A DNA stretch of 64,000 nt from Isoetes taiwanensis (GCA_021234155.1 JAJEKV010000126.1:346658-410657), one strand, 5' to 3'; shown: positions 1 to 12,430, counted from the first letter of the stretch. Numbers and translations are program-made. Notes: a model not told the origin generated them from the letters alone.

Positions 1-690
1 AAGAAGATGCAAATGCTTCAATTAGAAATCATTTGAGAAGGGTGGAACATTGTGCTGAAATTGTGCTTGGGAGCTCTGCCTCTGCTATTGTAAGTTTCAT
101 AGTTGCAATGGTGATTACAAGAATCTTCAACAAAGACTTGTTAGACATGGTTCCAACTTTGATGTCTTGTGGTGAAGCCCGACTTTGTGGCCATCATGAT
201 GCCTAATTTGATGTGGGTGAAGTGATTGTAGTCGTGGTTTTAAGAAACATGATTTCAAGGAACTTGCATACATGTTTTCCGCAATGTCTGTTGTTTGACC
301 GTAAGTATACACTCAAACAAGCTCTTAGTGCATTTCCTACACGATTCTGAAGCAAAGTTTGTACACTTAAGATACAAGCGTGTACATTTATGTAGAGCTT
401 ATGCTCTTTGATAGATTAATAATTTGGTTCCTATAATTTTGTTTTGCAAGAAATGGTTGTAGGTTTATGTGATTTTTCTATCTCAAAATTCTGGTCTAGT
501 TTTCTGTACATATGCTTTTAACTCATGTTATATCTAATAATGCAAAAGTTGTGATGTTCCACATATTTATATGCCTTTCTAGATATAAATACTTGACACG
601 TCACTAGAAATAATTAATGGTGCATTACTTATTCATAAACTAAGGTTAGCTATATTAACTCATTAATTATTAAGATGGAAAACTAATCCT
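1..690. other. Intergenic, no gene seen
   Basis: AT-rich sequence with short, unconvincing open frames on both strands. I see no splice-supported coding potential and no clear repeat. Confidence 0.5.
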
Positions 691-1860
691 AAACCCTAAT
701 TCATTTAGGGCTTAACCTAATATTAAGAAGGCTAAAATATTAAATTAGTTAATGATAACTAATCTAGAATTGCCACTTGGCCCAAATTGATTGGGCAAGG
801 CAGACCTGCTAACTTTGGGTCACCCAAATTGGGGCTTCCACGCCGGGGATGGGCCTGACACTCTTTCGACTACACGATATGGCCATTTGAGTGTCCTTAA
901 CTCGAACGGGCACGATGAGCCGGCCTTTAGATTCAGGGGAGTAAGTCAGATATGGATGCGAGGGCTGCTGATGTGGCACATGTCCTCTAGCACACCCAGG
1001 ATTCCATTGTGCCCGGGGAGGGGACGCCTCCTTAACCTGCCTCATCGGACCGGGGAGATGTAACCCAGAATAGTCTCATAGGGTGATTCCATGAGATTGC
1101 ATTTCCGGAAGGCTACAATCACGCCATAGCATGTTCTAGCCTATCTACAACGTGTGCATAGGAGGGGCAGATGGAGTGGACTATCCTAGCCATTGTGTTC
1201 TATGCCAGTCAACGCCATGTTATGCTTCTGTCTATTGTTATCCAGAGGCCCTGACTGTCAATCGACCCTCTTGAGTCTGAACTCGGGGTAGAAACCTCAT
1301 TTACAGTGCATTTCCTTTGTATATTGGTATCATATTTTCGTTTGTATTGATGATGGATGGACTACCCTTTGTGGTGGTATATTATTTATTTGTATTGTTG
1401 CCAGGTGATAACATGTATGTACGCATCCGCTATATGGGATTTCCATATAAGGCATGGGACAAATGACACCTCCGTGTCCTTCACCCAGATACTTAGCCAT
1501 CACAAGTGGTCCGAGTCAGACAGATGGCCTTTCCGTGGTGATAGAGTCGTCGTGGAAGGAGAATTTTTCGTATTTATACAATGGGAGCATCAGATAGGGT
1601 TAGGGGAGCATCCACGAAGCAAACATTGTGGAAATTGTTTCATGCCTTTATTATAGTATATTTTAGTGAAATGTTGTCTTCCCTAGGGTCTCCTATTCAA
1701 GGGGAAACAAATATCTTTGGGGAATCGGCTAAATATTCTCGAAATGAGATATTAAAAAGGGATGTGTATATAGTTTGTCCCCTATACTCAATAATATGCC
1801 CTGATGAGGATTTCACTCCTTACCAAAAAGCATTTGGGACTATGTTACTATTGAGTTAAT
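691..1860. other. GC-richer block, possible degraded LTR-element end
   Basis: From about 780 to 1330 the base composition rises sharply above the flanks and short open frames appear on both strands, none resembling a known protein. At 1324-1332 stands TTGGTATCA, which resembles the start of an initiator-Met tRNA primer-binding site of plant Copia elements. A short open frame opens at 1581. A decayed LTR followed by a leader is one reading, but I found no second LTR and no recognisable gag, so this is weak. Confidence 0.2.
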
Positions 1861-2125
1861 TGTCTAGTTGTCCTTGTAGCAAAATTTCTTACATGCTTTC
1901 ATCGATTGAATAACATGAGGGAAACCCTATATTTTGCAAATGTCTTTGAGATAGATTGACATCATTAATTTTCTTCTAGAGGCAATGGAGGATTATAAGC
2001 AATGTGGTCATAATTGACACGATTTTTTGTAGCACTTGCTCTTGCACAAAATTAGAACAAAAATAATGCAAAGATCAGAAGCCAAATATGTCTATATTTA
2101 ATAATTGTAAAATTTCTTATTAACT

Positions 2126-2330
2126 TTTAGCCACGTTCGAGTGGTTAAGGAGACAAACTTGAACTGCTAGGTTCTACCTGCACAGGTTCAAATTATGTTG
2201 TTGAGGATTCTTGTTTCTAAAAGATCATTAGTAGGCTTATACATTCTTTGGATCCCATGGCCTCATAGTCTTCGTGAACATTAAAAATCTATTATATTCT
2301 ATTCCTAAAACAAGCTAGCTATTTGGGTCC
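2126..2330 (+). repeat. tRNA-Ser-derived SINE-like copy
   Basis: The head at about 2128-2215 looks like a degenerate serine tRNA: an A-box-like GAGTGGTTAAGG at about 2140-2151, a long variable-arm region and a B-box-like GGTTCAAAT at about 2185-2193. The acceptor stem does not pair, so it is not a working tRNA. The body ends in an AT-rich tail (ATTCTATTCC) near 2315. The last 60 bases resemble the sequence just before the TTCTA tail at 21842-21912. A tRNA-like head plus a body and a simple tail is the plan of a Pol III SINE. Confidence 0.45.
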
Positions 2331-2873
2331 CATATCTTTCAAGAAAACACTAGATATTAATTAATATTATCATTCGAATTTGGCTTTGAGCAGCTTAGAA
2401 TGTCAGTTATTGGCTGCATTCTTTCCTGCCCATCAAAATTTTACACCTGAACAATAATGCTTGAACGTTGTATATCATTAAACATCTTCTTCAAAAAAAA
2501 CTGGGATCTGTCTGGGAAAGGCTGTAGACTTAGCAAGTAACCAAATTATATCCATTCTACTGTAATTTTTCTCATTTGTTGATTTCCTTTCATTGAGAGC
2601 ACAAGATTCAAACTCTTTATCACAACCACTATCACTATCTTCAGCTCATTGTCCAGCACACTCAAGTATATAGATACGGGCTTACTATAAGAAGTTCATT
2701 CAATCCAGTTGCATGGCAAATCCATTTTACTAATATCTCTATAGCAATACAATCTTGCAATTTTTCAATTTGGGTGTCGGATTTTCGTGTGTTAAATATT
2801 AACTTCAACTCAAAAACAAATTGTGCCACCATGAATTCCACATACTAAAGTAGATGTGTTGGTCCTTAGAGAC

Positions 2874-2993
2874 TAATATACAAATACATGTATTACCAGT
2901 TCCCTCACCTCTCTGAAGCAAGGTGTAACGGATTAATACACAAATACATGTGTTACCTGTTCACTCACCTCTCTTAAGCAAGGTGTAACAGAC
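2874..2993. repeat. 60-bp tandem duplication, two units
   Basis: Two head-to-tail units, 2874-2933 and 2934-2993, share CAAATACATG, CTCACCTCTCT and AAGCAAGGTGTAAC with only a few substitutions. Both lie in non-coding sequence. Confidence 0.85.
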
Positions 2994-5424
2994 CTGACCA
3001 CTTGATGGTTCAATATACATATTTAAGTACGTACATATGTATATACATGATGGATTGTACATAAGCAAAGGCTTTGCCTCTATGGAGGATTTCCAAGAGC
3101 TTTCCAAACACGTAAAGGCAAAAGAAGGAGCCGTGGCGGCATTTGGAAGACTGCATCTGAAGGATCGCATCAATGCTGGACTGCATCAATCTATTTTGTC
3201 AAGTGGAAATTCTCGCTGATTCAATTAAGATAATATATACTTTCATAAAGGCTTCATAGCTATATATATTTGAGAAGATGTGGCATAACTGGATAGCTTC
3301 CAAGCAGATGGACTGCAATCAGATTGTAGCATGCCTAATTATAGTTGCACAAGGATGAAAGACTAGTGCGAATCAATCTTAGGGTTCTCATGCCTTGTGA
3401 TATAACTTTGAAAGCATCTAAAGGAAGGCTTGGTGAATATGTGAAAGGGTAATTTGCCAATATTAGGTATGGATTGAACTAAATATTACTTGTTGAGAAT
3501 CTGAGTTAGTTATGCACTGGCAAACTCGAAAAGCACCAAGAGGATGAGGAAAGTCATGTGGATCGTGTTGAATTTGCTACTAAAGGGCTAATTTTGATGA
3601 ATCAAGGATTGTTTTTATATAATCAATGGTTGTTCCTATCCTTGGATACTGCTTGAAGAGCTCAAAGGGAAGCTCTAAGCTACCGAAAATTAGAAAATCA
3701 GGCTAGAAGATAGATCGAGATTACGAAAGGAGTAAATTCAAGCTAAGAAAGACTGATTTGTCTTGGGAGGACTCTAATATGAGGAATCAAATGCCATAAC
3801 TAAATGTTAAAGCTTCCTCAAGTAGGTCTACATTGCCTTTTTGTTGGTTCTATTATTTCTTCTTGCTGTTGTTTACATTGTTAACTAACAAGGAATAAAC
3901 CATTGGGATAACGTTGCTTTGCATGTGGTCAGAGACATGAGTTGATTATAGACTAACTCTAGCGAAAGAGACATTGTGTAAATAAAATGCTAATGAAAAG
4001 TAAAAGGATGTGTATAATTCTAATATATATGAGTCAAAGATATATTGGGAGTCTGGAGATGGAGACTAGATCAAAGTTTGTTTTGTCATGAACTTCAGGG
4101 AAAAATGGTCGTGGAGCGATGGGAATCATAAAGCTAGACATTGTTGTTTACGTATGCGTATTTTACCTCTGGGCACATATAGTACCTCATGTATGTAAAA
4201 TCGCAATTATACTATACCTTAAAGTTACTTTGCCAATTTTCCAATCGTTTTGTTTAATGCGCATTATAGCATTATTGATCCGAAAACTCATTATAATGCA
4301 TTACTTAATCCAATTAAAAATTCCAAATATCTTAAATATGCTAAATGGCCGAAATGACCCATAAAATTCGAAATTTTTAAATATGAAAAGGAACTAAATT
4401 ATTTACACTCAAAATCAAAAAAAAAAAAAGCCTTAAGTCTTAAAACACCCCAGGTATTTAAGACTTTTGTCTTACTATCCCAAAAGGACTTAAAGACCCA
4501 ATTAGCAATCCTAGAAAAAAGACAGGTGCAAACCTTTTTCCAGGCCAAGATTTGAGTCAACAAGAAAAATTTATAGTCTTTGAAACAGAAAAGTATTATT
4601 AAGACACTTAAATTATTTAGACACTGATTCTTTTCCCAAAATATGATGGAGTATATATAGTATTTCCAAGAATTAATATGTAATAAGACAAAAAACAACA
4701 TAATATATCCCAAGTAACAGCAGTTCCGAAAACAAATCAGTAGAAAAAATATGTTTATAGACTGCATTGTCTGGAACAACATATTATCTTAAACTTAAAC
4801 CAAAACGACATATTGTTTTTATGCATCCTTCATAAACTGCAAATACTGTTTAGAGATCACCATTTTCAGAATATAATTTGTGGAAAAAATAGCTCCCATG
4901 AACTAATAAAAGAAATCTGGAGGAGGAACTCCGGTTACCTGCAATAAAACCATAAGCAAGTAGCCTTGGAAGGGTAAATGCCTAAGCTACCACAGGTAAG
5001 CTATGGAGTTACTCAGCACATTGCCTTTCACCAAATTGTCCTTTACACATAAATAAATGTTAGATAGACGTTAGTATATGCTTATGAAATCAACAGAGTA
5101 TTTCAACCTTAGTCGTTTTAATCAAGTAGTGAACTCAGATCCATAACATGTCATTCTCAATCCCATTTAGGAAAAAACTAAGTCTAAGTTATCGATGGGT
5201 TCCCATATGTGTATAGCAGCATTCACCAAGTTAGCTTTACAATATTCCATCAGATCTTTATGCTGTTTATACAAAACATTCGCCCAACCAGCAACCACCA
5301 TGCTTTACAAAATTAAGGTTTACCAGTAAAGGATATGTTGAACTAAGCCTCAGATCTATGTAAAGTAGAAAACCAGTTTATAAACTTATGAGTTACATAT
5401 TAACTTTCAATAAAGAGCAGCAGT
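2994..5424. other. Intergenic, no gene recognised
   Basis: Mostly AT-rich sequence. A minus-strand open frame at 4399-4782 is low-complexity and matches no family I know. I see no repeat with other parts of the window and no RNA gene. Confidence 0.5.
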
Positions 5425-5989
5425 CTACTTTAAGCACAGAACTTGTAAACTCTTCATGAGGGTTCTTGTCATGTGTCCAATATCATACGGTAAGCTAGGG
5501 AAATTATTCTTCTTCAAAGTGTTGAATACAATCCGTACGATATCCTTTTTGTTGAAGCCATTTTCACAAAATGCCATAATTAAACATTGGATGTCTGTAG
5601 CAGCTGTAATAGGGGAGGAGTGCATATATATATGGTAGTATTTGGAATATGATGACCTTACTTGCTTGTCCTTAGGGCCTGCAACCAGATGCCTTAATGA
5701 ACTTGTTCACTTTAAAAGGTAGTTTCCTTCTTTTATCGTATCTGTAAAAGGTGAACATGCCTAAGTGTGGATTTGTGACCTGAATAGTGAGATTCATCAC
5801 ATGAATCATGTGCCCCCATGGCTTCTGTCCTGGAAATTGCTTATTGTACACCGTCTCATCTTTGTCGAGATGATTCATATTATATATAGTGCAATCCGCA
5901 TCTTTGGAAAAGAATTCTTGTACATCCCCAGCATTGATCAAAGTAAGGTCATCAAAATATCTGTAAGCAAACTAAAACCTTGGAATTCC

Positions 5990-6388
5990 ACTTGTTCTTT
6001 TCAAATGTGCCATCTTAATTATGAAGAGTTCAAACCATGCCAGATAGATGTTACACCATGCAGGGCTACATGAGAAGCCCATGGGTCTCCCTTTTTTTTG
6101 CCTCCAAAGTCATTCCCCATTTGTAAGTAACAATGGCATAGAAGCCATGTATTTATGTTCTTAAAATCCATTTTTGTCAGAATAAACTTATTTGTAACAG
6201 ATATAGATCAACACACTTATCCCATTTTGCTTTGATGCCAATACTTTTTATCTTGACAAAAAACTTCTGTAATGGAGCAATATGTAGTTTATATTCCCAA
6301 ACCAACTCAGCAACATCATCCATTATCTCAATGATTCCATCTTTTCCGAATAAAGGTATGTTTTTATAGCATTTCATAATGTCTGCTG
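5990..6388. repeat. Direct repeat inside RT1, copy 1
   Basis: About 400 bases nearly identical to 6846-7247, differing mainly by small indels and single substitutions. It encodes part of the RT1 palm upstream of the catalytic box, on the minus strand. Confidence 0.9.
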
Positions 6389-6845
6389 TAACACACCTAG
6401 GGGGTTGTGGGATAAGTAAATAATTTTTATTCTTAACCTCAGGTCAGGAATATTTAAAAGAATTGCAACGGTTGGGAAACATATTGAATACGGGTGTCTA
6501 TACTAAGGTACGGTAGGTATCTGAGAAAAATAGCGGTAATATCTGAACTGGAATAGCAGATCTATGATTAGAGGAGATAAACTAGATAAGAATTTGTAAG
6601 AGTAGAAAGATGGTCTCTATTATTGGAAAGAAGACGATATTGTTCTAATTTTAGAAAATGCCGATAGTATTAAAAAAAAGGGAAACTTTAAAACATGATA
6701 ACTCAGCGGGCGTTTATTAGACTGGAGCGAACTTAACTATTCTGGAAAGTCCTCCGAGTCTAGTTTCATAATTGGGGTGGCATCTCTCGTGACTCCTTAT
6801 GGTTAGAGAGATATCGCAGAAAAGGTGGACAGGGGTCAGAATTTA
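6389..6845. other. 457-bp stretch between the two RT1 direct repeats
   Basis: Sequence unlike RT1, with no recognised coding capacity and no evident terminal repeats of its own. Together with the flanking repeats it splits the reverse transcriptase. Confidence 0.6.
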
Positions 6846-7247
6846 ACTTGTTCTTTTCAAATGTGCCATCTTAATTATGAACTTGAGTTCAAACCACGCC
6901 AGATAGATGTTACACCATGCAAGGCTACATGAGAAGCCCACGGGTATCCCATTTTTTTGCCTCCAAAAGTCATTTCCCGTTTGTAAGTAACAATGGCATA
7001 GAAGCCATTGATTTATGTTCTTAAAACTTATTTTTGTCAGAATAAACTTATTTGTAGCAGATAGATCAGCACACTTATCCCATTTTGCTTTGATGCCAAT
7101 ACTTTTTTATCTTGACAAAGAACTTCTATAATGGAGCAATATGTAGTTTATATTCCCAAACCAACTCAGCAACAACATCCATTATCTCAATGATTCCATC
7201 TTCTCCGAATAAAGATATGTTTTCATAGCATTTCATAATGTCTGCTG
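6846..7247. repeat. Direct repeat inside RT1, copy 2
   Basis: Partner of 5990-6388. This copy is continuous with the upstream (N-terminal) part of RT1, while the other is continuous with the downstream part, so one copy is surplus. Confidence 0.9.
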
Positions 7248-8042
7248 AGAAAAGGTTATGTATCTTGTTGGGAAGGTTAAGTACAAGGTCATAAGTAGAA
7301 CTAATAGTCCAGTAATGATTTACTTTATTCCCTAACCAAATATTCGGGATGTTCTGTATTCCATTTGCATATGAGAGGCCATAGATCAGTTACACTACTT
7401 AGCATTGCAGTAATCAAATCTGCAATCTCAGTGAAGATGCTATTATGAGCATTGGTGATCCATCAATACTCACCCCTGTGTGCCTTAAAAATACCCATGA
7501 GGTAAGGTAATTTATCACTGAAACTCTTTAGAAAAGGGCACAGTCCATGTATACCTGTTATGCACTCAGATTTGGTCTCTTTAATTCCCAATGAAATTCT
7601 TTCAAAATTCAAACATTCAATCGTCGGGCCATCTCTCTGATATGCTTTTGGCATATGAAAGAGGCATTATTATTCGCCTTATCTAGACCTGAGATATACA
7701 AGTTTTGATTTAACCAGTCCAAGTTTCTCTTAACATCCCCTTGTACTTGTATAAATACCACAAAAGTTGTATTTGACATGCAAGGTATTCCCAACTCGGC
7801 CCGAAACTCCATCTCGTTAAGCCTGGGTGCCGCCATCGTTAGTTTTAGTGCATACTGAAAAACATCAGCGGAACAAACCCTAAAAAAAAAAAATGTTTTG
7901 AAATATTCTAAAAAAACAATTCCCAAAGGACTTTTGGTCATGTAAAAACACCTTAGTGAAACTTGGCAATCAGTGTCGAGTGAAAACCCAAGTATTATCT
8001 CTGTTAGTTAGAAATCTATTGTACCATCTTGATGTTCATAAG

Positions 8043-8084
8043 GAGAGAGAGAGAGAGAGAGAAAAAAAAAAAAAAAAAAAAAAA
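8043..8084. repeat. GA microsatellite followed by an A run
   Basis: About ten GA units run straight into about 22 A residues. The run sits just before the left edge of segment A. Confidence 0.95.
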
Positions 8085-10440
8085 CCGCTGAACTAGCATC
8101 ACTAGACCGGACATCCCGCCTTGGTCAATCCCTTAGCAGTATTATCATACCGTAACTAAACAGAGCATTTCTAGCATGGTACTTAATTACCCTTGTCTTT
8201 TACTTTATTTTCCTTTTTTTTTAAGAAAAGGACAACAACCAAATAAACATTAAACCATAGAGACAATTCATCTTTTATCATAGGTCAAATGCCATTTATA
8301 CTTGATCATATTATCATAAGGTAGCTTCTTATCATAAGATACCAGCCTGCTATGCCTACATATGTATAAGTAACATATGTATAAGTAATATGTCATCCTT
8401 ATGGCATTTAGTTCAAAAGGTTTTATTCAAACTACCTTACAGCCATTGATATTATTTTGAAGACCATTAAGTACCACAAACATCATGGGTCTTAGACTAA
8501 CTGAGTCTAGGTGTGACTTTGTTTTAAATCATTCACCTATCCGATGGTTTTAACCATTTGAAGATGTTACCATCATGTATTTAAGGAAAACCATCATTTT
8601 TAGAAGTCTGCCATCTCTTATCTTATTGATTATAACAGCTCTATTAACCCGTGCATTTTCACAGACCAATTGAATTTAATTATCAGTCCATGCATATGTA
8701 ACTGCAGGCTTAGTTATTCCACTATAACATGCTTATTTATGCAAATCAATGCTCAAGAAGGAATAATAACCATATATATCCAACAAAGTATCATATATTA
8801 CTCTGTTATATTGCTACTTTTATGCTCCAATGATCGTAAAACATAAGGCGATCAGAACATAGACGATTTTGGGCATATATTTTTTTGTCAAGTCTACTGC
8901 TGTATAAAAATAGAGGTCCATACAGCAGCATATTCATTTAGCTATTTTATGCTTATAGATCAACTGGAAAAAGCTCTAAGTATACTGTTACAATGTACAA
9001 AAAAGTTTTTAGAAAAGAAACACATCCTCTATTGGTTCCATGCTATCATAAGCTTCATCTCTGAGTCGTCCTTGCAACTTCCTCATCCGGTTACTCCATC
9101 ATCCATACATGCAATGTAAAGCTATTTAAGCAAAGGACACAATGGGAAGAAAGCCCCGTCCCTGCAGCCAATCAAGCAAACATTAGCGGTAAACCCGGTA
9201 AAGATGCAAGGGCCAAAAGGTACTATGGGGTTTTCAGTTTATAACTGATTACCCATTGCGCCATTTGCCCGTTAGTATTACAAAGCATATAAAGAAAAGC
9301 GGAGTATTATTTAGCCACTGCCCTTGTTTACAAAGAATACATCATTCTATATAATTTAAGAATCTGGATCAGTAATATCTGGATATGTTACTATTGTCAT
9401 GCATTATTACATGGGCTACATCATCCTGAAGTCTAGTCCATGCTAGTTAACCTTTTTCCGCAGAAATATAAGTCCTATAACTAGGATTTGGTCTCCTGTC
9501 ACTTCATATCAGTGATTTTAGAAGGAAACATAACTTAATGGTTATATTTCCATCCTATTTCTTATGACAGCCTATGCATTAGAACAACCTTATGCTTTTT
9601 TTTTTCCCTTTTTATTCTATATGATCATTAATGGCAGTCTAAGATAAGTCTACTGTAAAGCAAACATATAGATTTAAGAACCACTCTGACTACAAGGAAC
9701 CTGAGATTCGTCTGGTTCTTCAAAGTATTCTTGTGTATCTCTGACATTTTGAGCAGATTGGAAGTCCTCTTGGCGTTTTCCGCCATATGCTCTGTTGCCC
9801 TTACGATAACCAGTTATGTCATCCCTGTGGTTGAAGCTCCTCTTCTGGCCATAGCCACCTCTATACCCTCTTCCATCCATAGCCGGATCTTTGCTCCGAG
9901 TATGTAAGGCGCAACCTTCAAACTCCTGTCTAAGTGATTCCTTGTTCAGCCACTCTTCTTCAGACCCTGAGGTCTCACAACCATCAGAATAAAACCCCAT
10001 TATGTGGGTGTGGTCTCCGAGATCAAGACTTGGTATTTGGTCCAGCCGAATCCTTTTGCATATCCGCCAACCGCCGAACTATCCGACCGCGCTCTCATGC
10101 AATTTAGATTAACTCCCCCAAAGGCATTCAATTTTAAGCCGCTATGGATTTTTATCCCAACTATATTTAAAAGGAGCATTATTTTCCCATTCTTTTCATA
10201 AGGGTATTACCACACTTAGATATGGTTATGTGCTAGGCACTATATACTAGGGCCATCAATGTGATATCATACAAAATAAGTTAGTCATGCTTGATATACC
10301 CATCTCCTCATGTAGCATTGCACACTTTAACATTATACTCATTAAGAGTAGGAAGTTTAATTGAATTATATGACCTTGTATTTCCAATGCCCCTTTGCTA
10401 GTGAGCATTACAGATCATGATGCAAGATATTATAAAAAAT
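8085..10440. repeat. Segment A, uninterrupted copy of a duplicated 2.35-kb unit
   Basis: Matches four separated blocks of segment B (14766-15074, 21913-23083, 27462-27899, 30686-31105) in the same order and orientation. Similarity begins near GCATCACTAGACCG and ends at an A-rich run. Differences are dominated by small indels at CTG and CAG. The right part carries the ORF at 9674-10092. Because it lacks the three insertions found in B, it acts as the empty-site reference. Confidence 0.85.
9674..10092 (-). CDS. Small basic RG-rich ORF upstream of RT1 (ORF1-like)
   Basis: The frame opens after a stop near 10093 and the first ATG is at 10000, giving 108 residues; the frame upstream of the ATG is open for about 30 codons, so the start could be an exon edge. 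The product begins with an acidic Ser/Glu part (TSGSEEEW), then a basic Arg/Gly/Tyr part (GRGYRGGYGQKR, then GNRAYGGKR), and ends in an acidic tail. RG-rich basic proteins often bind RNA. It lies on the same strand as RT1 and about 1.7 kb upstream, and a second damaged copy lies in segment B. An ORF1-like partner of the reverse transcriptase is an inference; a 3' exon of a host RNA-binding gene is the alternative. Confidence 0.45.
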
Positions 10441-10639
10441 AAAAATCCCCCGCCCTCAATGTGGAATGTGACTAACATACCTTGATTATCTTGTCGCGGA
10501 GCATTGGGATGGCTAACCCCCCAATCGCTACAGGGGTTATGCCACATCCCATAATCACGTTAGCCTTGAAACTGTTTTTTACAGACATAATACAAAGGAA
10601 AGGAAAATATCATAAAATCCGTGCATTTATAGTCACACC

Positions 10640-12430
10640 TTCTTTAGTATGGTTTTAGAAATTGGAGCAGTACTGCACAATCATATTGCAACCCAGGGAA
10701 GTTGTTAATTTGGATGTACTTATATACTCCTTTTCTTAGACCTCTTTGATCAAAGCCATTGTTCTGAAAATTCTGAATCAGTAGCTTAATGTCTTTGGCA
10801 GCAGCTCTTGGACATGTATGAACATACATGTATGGTAGTATTTGAGACACAATGACATTCCTTGCCTGGTAATATGGCCTGCAGCTACTGGCATGGACAT
10901 ATTTGAGGACTTCGAATGGTAATACATCTCTTTTATCAAACTTAGTGGTCTGGTATATGCCATTAGCTCTGCTAAGGATCTCTATTGTCATATTTAGAAA
11001 GTTAGCTTTATACGCGTAAGCATGCATTGAATCTTCTTTGAAAGCAATACTGGTTTCCTCTTTAATCCCAAGATACTCCATGTCGTAGATCATTATCTTG
11101 TCTTGTTTACTAGAAGAAGTATAGTTCAGAAATTCTCTAATGATATGACAGCTAATGGACAACAGATCATCCATATACCTGAATGTTAACTTGAACTATT
11201 CAGCCTCATTGTATCTGCCATGTTCAGCCAAGGTCTTTAGAAATTTAGCTTCGAACCAAGCAAGGTATAGATTGCACCAACAAGGGCTACATGCAAACCC
11301 CATTGGTATACCACATGTTTGGATCCATGGCTATTCTGGCCTTGGTGAAAACAATTGGCTAAAAGCCATATATATTAGCCCTGATGCATGTAGCCTCTGT
11401 CATTAAGGACCAACACTTATCCTTTTGGGATCCACTTTGAACCATTTGGCTACATATTTCGTCCCTCATCTTTTTGGATCCAAAAGCTTTATTGTTATGG
11501 GTGAATACTATTCATATAGTCCCAAGTGGCCTTAATAACTTGTGTCATAACATCACAGATAATGTACCCCAAATAATGGGATACTCTCATAAGATGGTTA
11601 TATCGCCACATATACCGTTATTTTAAGGTGGAGGTTTATAACCACATCAAAATATGGACACCATCCAATTGGGATTAATCTTTCAGAAATATATTGCGTA
11701 CTTACATAATTTCCCTAGCTATGTCCGCCATATTTCAATAATCATATTAAGAGTTGCGTAATAATTTGTGAGAATTGTAAATAAAGTTAAGCCGCGGTGC
11801 ATCGGTAATCCAATCCAGTATTTTCTTATGAGCTTTGTAAATGCTAAGTAGGTATGAAAGTTTCTCGTGAACTGCATCAATGTATGGCATAATAGCTTGC
11901 ATTTCACTGTGAACTTTCCATGATCAAGTATTTGATCAATGTTTACTTCTAAAGTCTCTTTTGCTATTTAGCTGTCAAGTGCCAATTCTCAGATATGGCC
12001 TTTGGACAAATAAATGCTGGATTGTTTGTGGTTTGTTTACCCCTACATATATAAATACTTTTACAGAGCTGTATCCAATACTTTGGTGACATTTTCATCA
12101 TTTAGCGAAACTTTCTAATAGTGTCTTTTTGGCTGTTGTTCCATCCATGTGATGTGCTCTTTTCAAGAATTCAAATCTGCCATCAAGCTTCCTATATGTA
12201 TCGAGTATATGTGGATAAGTGAATTTATGTAATTCAAATATCTTATCTATGCCGGATTTCAATTCTACCTTGAATTTTCCCATTCCAAGCTTTTATCGTA
12301 TACATTTGAACTCCCCAGCAGCTAAAGCATACTGAGATGCTTGTTCCTGCATAACATTGATATCAGGTTCTAATGTGACCAATATCCTGGGTCAACAAAT
12401 TTGTGTAATCGAGGTATTGAACATGGACAA
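10640..12430 (-). pseudogene. Penelope-like reverse transcriptase, copy RT2 (broken)
   Basis: The longest frame, 10644-11174, starts inside the catalytic box. Just upstream in the same frame is FKLTFRYMDDLLSI (box at about 11163-11183), preceded by an in-frame TAG at 11196-11198. Upstream of that comes GIPMGFACSPCWCNLYLAWF (about 11240-11310), the family's GxPMG...SP...NLYL box. After RYMDD come ANFLNMTIEI, FDKRDVLPF, SCRP, a VIVSQILPY stretch and NNGFDQRGL, in Penelope-like order. Farther upstream (11.7-12.4 kb) are KLSYLLSIYKAH and WITDA stretches matching RT1, but in shifted frames. RT1 and RT2 share boxes yet differ widely, so they are old paralogs or different subfamilies. Confidence 0.65.

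Larger units (their letters stand above)
5425..7941 (-). pseudogene. Penelope-like reverse transcriptase, copy RT1 (broken)
   Basis: Reads from 7941 down to 5425 in several short frames. In coding order I see FICQK-type residues near 7650, a KLPYLMGIFKAH stretch near 7500, an ADIMKCYENI palm stretch near 7240, and RYFDDLTLI at about 5938-5962 (the YxDD catalytic box). After it come a FYRYDKRRKLPF stretch, an SGCRP stretch and a GFNKKDI stretch. The family order of RYxDD, then YDKRxxxxF, then a Ser-rich box and a QGF-like box is that of Penelope-like elements; cellular rvt genes are an alternative. Stops and frameshifts break it, and a 400-bp internal duplication flanks a 457-bp unrelated stretch. 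No GIY-YIG nuclease was recognised. It would copy RNA primed at a DNA end if intact. Confidence 0.6.

Noticed and set aside
691-1350. A definite LTR with primer-binding site
   Set aside because: Only nine bases match a primer-binding site and no second LTR or coding domain was found, so it is listed only as a weak possibility.
2128-2215. A serine tRNA gene
   Set aside because: A-box and B-box are present, but the acceptor stem does not pair and the anticodon arm is disrupted. It was kept as the head of a SINE-like copy.
4399-4782. A 127-codon minus-strand open frame
   Set aside because: It is AT-driven and rich in Phe, Leu and Ile with no recognisable domain, as expected by chance in such DNA.
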